Positions 62,969 through 64,000 of a DNA stretch of 64,000 nucleotides are shown here, piece by piece; positions within the stretch are counted from its first letter, which is position 1, and the number at the start of each line of letters is the position of its first letter. Where the stretch lies: positions 20,183-84,182 of the forward strand of contig CAZIKB010000008.1 of NCBI GenBank assembly GCA_964539665.1. The letters run 5' to 3'. The position numbers and the translations under genes are program-made. The notes beneath the pieces are model-generated. The model did no database searches and was not told where the DNA came from. It saw only the letters and a list, made by a program, of their open reading frames with translations. This DNA is from CAZIKB01 sp964539665 (GTDB lineage: Bacteria; Zhuqueibacterota; Zhuqueibacteria; Oceanimicrobiales; Oceanimicrobiaceae).

Positions 62969-64000
62969 CTACCCTTCCATCCAAACATTTTCCTGCCCCA
63001 AGAGAGTACGTAATTCCATGATTACTTTAGGTACAGGATTTACTTTAATTTTTTTTGATTTAATTATTTGTTTCTTTTCCTTTGGAGTTATCAAGTTAAT
63101 ATATAAATTACATTTTCCCGGATATTTCAGTAAAATTTCATTTACCTGATTTAATTTTGGATCATCGACCCCGATAATTTCCATATTAAGATACAAATTA
63201 TTAGCATAAATTTCCCAAACCTTTTGCAACGATATGACTTCATTGCACATTATTTTTGTTTCTTCATCCTCCCTGGTACTTGTTCGTCCTGAAATGACAA
63301 TCATCGAATCCGGGTTTAATAATTCACGATATGACTCATAAGCTTTAGAAAAGACAATGACCTCAGCCGTACCATAAAAATCTTCCAGGGTTATAAACGC
63401 CATGGGTTTATTTTTTCGATCCAGGATATTCTTACATTCGGTTACTATTCCACAAACTTTAACTTCTGACCCATCGTTTATGCTATCTAAAGAATCTAAA
63501 GTTACGGAAGAAAACACTTTTACTTCATCATTGTACTTGTTCAAAGGATGTCCGGTAAGATAAAATCCTAACATTTCCTTTTCCAATGCCAGTGATTCAG
63601 AATTTTTCCACTGTGCAACCGAGCGAAGTGGTGGATAATGATGATTTGAGTTGTCATCCAGCTCGAAAAGACCGGTCTGTCCGTTTAATTTATTTTTTTG
63701 CGTCGTTTGGGCAAAACTAACTGCTTGTTCAACTGCCTGCATTTTTTGCGCACGATGGCCTTCCAAGGAATCCATTGCGCCGGCCTGTATAAGGCTTTCT
63801 AACACTTTTTTATTAACTAATCGGGAATCAATGCGTTCACAAAATTCAAAAATATTTCTAACCGGGCCTTCTTCCTCGCGTGCATTGATAATGGATTCTA
63901 TCGCAGTTTTACCTACATTTTTCACGGCACCTAATCCAAATCGGATACCATGATCTTTAACAATAAAATCCGCATAACTTTCATTTACATCTGGAGGGAA
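62969..64000 (-). CDS. dnaE: DNA polymerase III alpha subunit, C-terminal part
   Basis: The frame is open to the right edge (64000 is the first base of a codon), so at least 343 residues of the C-terminus are present. It includes IRFGLGAVKNVGKTAIESII, the helix-hairpin-helix region (IDSRLVNKKVLESLIQAGAM), EKEMLGFYLTGHPLNKY and the OB-fold (EVKVCGIVTECKNILDRKNK, MAFITLEDFYGTAEVIVFSK). This is the replicative polymerase; the catalytic core lies outside the window. The PHP and palm domains should be found to the right. Confidence 0.95.
   Translation of the reverse strand, partial: FPPDVNESYADFIVKDHGIRFGLGAVKNVGKTAIESIINAREEEGPVRNIFEFCERIDSRLVNKKVLESLIQAGAMDSLEGHRAQKMQAVEQAVSFAQTTQKNKLNGQTGLFELDDNSNHHYPPLRSVAQWKNSESLALEKEMLGFYLTGHPLNKYNDEVKVFSSVTLDSLDSINDGSEVKVCGIVTECKNILDRKNKPMAFITLEDFYGTAEVIVFSKAYESYRELLNPDSMIVISGRTSTREDEETKIMCNEVISLQKVWEIYANNLYLNMEIIGVDDPKLNQVNEILLKYPGKCNLYINLITPKEKKQIIKSKKIKVNPVPKVIMELRTLLGQENVWMEG

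Noticed and set aside
1..64000. CRISPR arrays, rRNA and tRNA genes
   Set aside because: I saw no regularly spaced direct repeats, no rRNA-like conserved tracts and no cloverleaf with a T-loop GTTCRA in context.

Overview
This window looks like one contig from an uncultured, Gram-negative member of the Fibrobacterota-Chlorobiota-Bacteroidota assemblage, most plausibly Calditrichota/KSB1-like. That placement is inference. It rests on a YPNPFNP-type secretion-sorting C-terminus, a carboxypeptidase-regulatory-domain TonB receptor, many secreted peptidases, AT-rich intergenic DNA and abundant short palindromic repeats. No rRNA, tRNA, CRISPR array or integrase gene was recognised.

Region 1 (1-15.6 kb) is metabolic and degradative. 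It holds the end of an outer-membrane barrel protein, an S9 peptidase, a Cys-cluster protein, an inositol-dehydrogenase-like enzyme, a patatin, a secreted amidohydrolase interrupted by an in-frame TGA, an enolase-superfamily enzyme, two DinB-like genes (one damaged), an M14 carboxypeptidase and a TonB-dependent receptor. Together these suggest scavenging of peptides and small organic molecules.

Region 2 (16.15-23.6 kb) is the most unusual part: an integron-type gene-cassette array without an integrase in view. Five attC-like sites (about 17203-17337, 18597-18727, 19600-19658, 20448-20574, 23487-23608) separate plus-strand genes: a TIR-domain protein, a zinc-ribbon/VRR-NUC nuclease, a second TIR protein, a secreted protein with a sorting domain, and a GC-rich 884-residue M14 peptidase. 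For two cassettes the first 8-9 bases are the exact reverse complement of their terminal R'' box, which is the hallmark of excised and integrated cassettes. Several cassettes look like defence genes.

Region 3 (23.7-32.7 kb) has a sodium:solute symporter with a small membrane partner and an M20 amidohydrolase, then a metal-stress patch. That patch contains a Cys-rich peptide under a CopY/BlaI-like operator, a MarR regulator with a palindromic operator and an ArsM-type methyltransferase. It also contains decayed genes. A squalene/phytoene-synthase-family enzyme and a YCII protein follow.

Region 4 (32.8-39.7 kb) is an envelope export cluster: an outer-membrane protein, a MacB/LolD-type ATPase, two FtsX-type permeases and a LolA-like protein, interrupted by remnants of GxxExxY and 23S-intervening-sequence genes. 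An epoxide-hydrolase-like enzyme follows.

Region 5 (39.7-45.7 kb, minus strand) is a cell-wall cluster (two FHA proteins, a class B PBP, RodA/FtsW and a PP2C phosphatase). It resembles the actinobacterial fha-pstP-rodA-pbpA cluster but has no kinase in view. Upstream lies a likely structured RNA of about 190-200 nt with its own promoter, possibly 6S RNA.

Region 6 (45.8-53 kb) holds a P1-family aminopeptidase, an NfeD/slipin pair, a YprB-like exonuclease with a helical repeat tail, a parvulin and a carboxypeptidase-T-like enzyme. Region 7 (53-60.6 kb, minus) encodes only the membrane arm of complex I, NuoA-H-J-K-L-M-N. The window ends with a surface protein, a Yip1 protein and the C-terminal part of DnaE.
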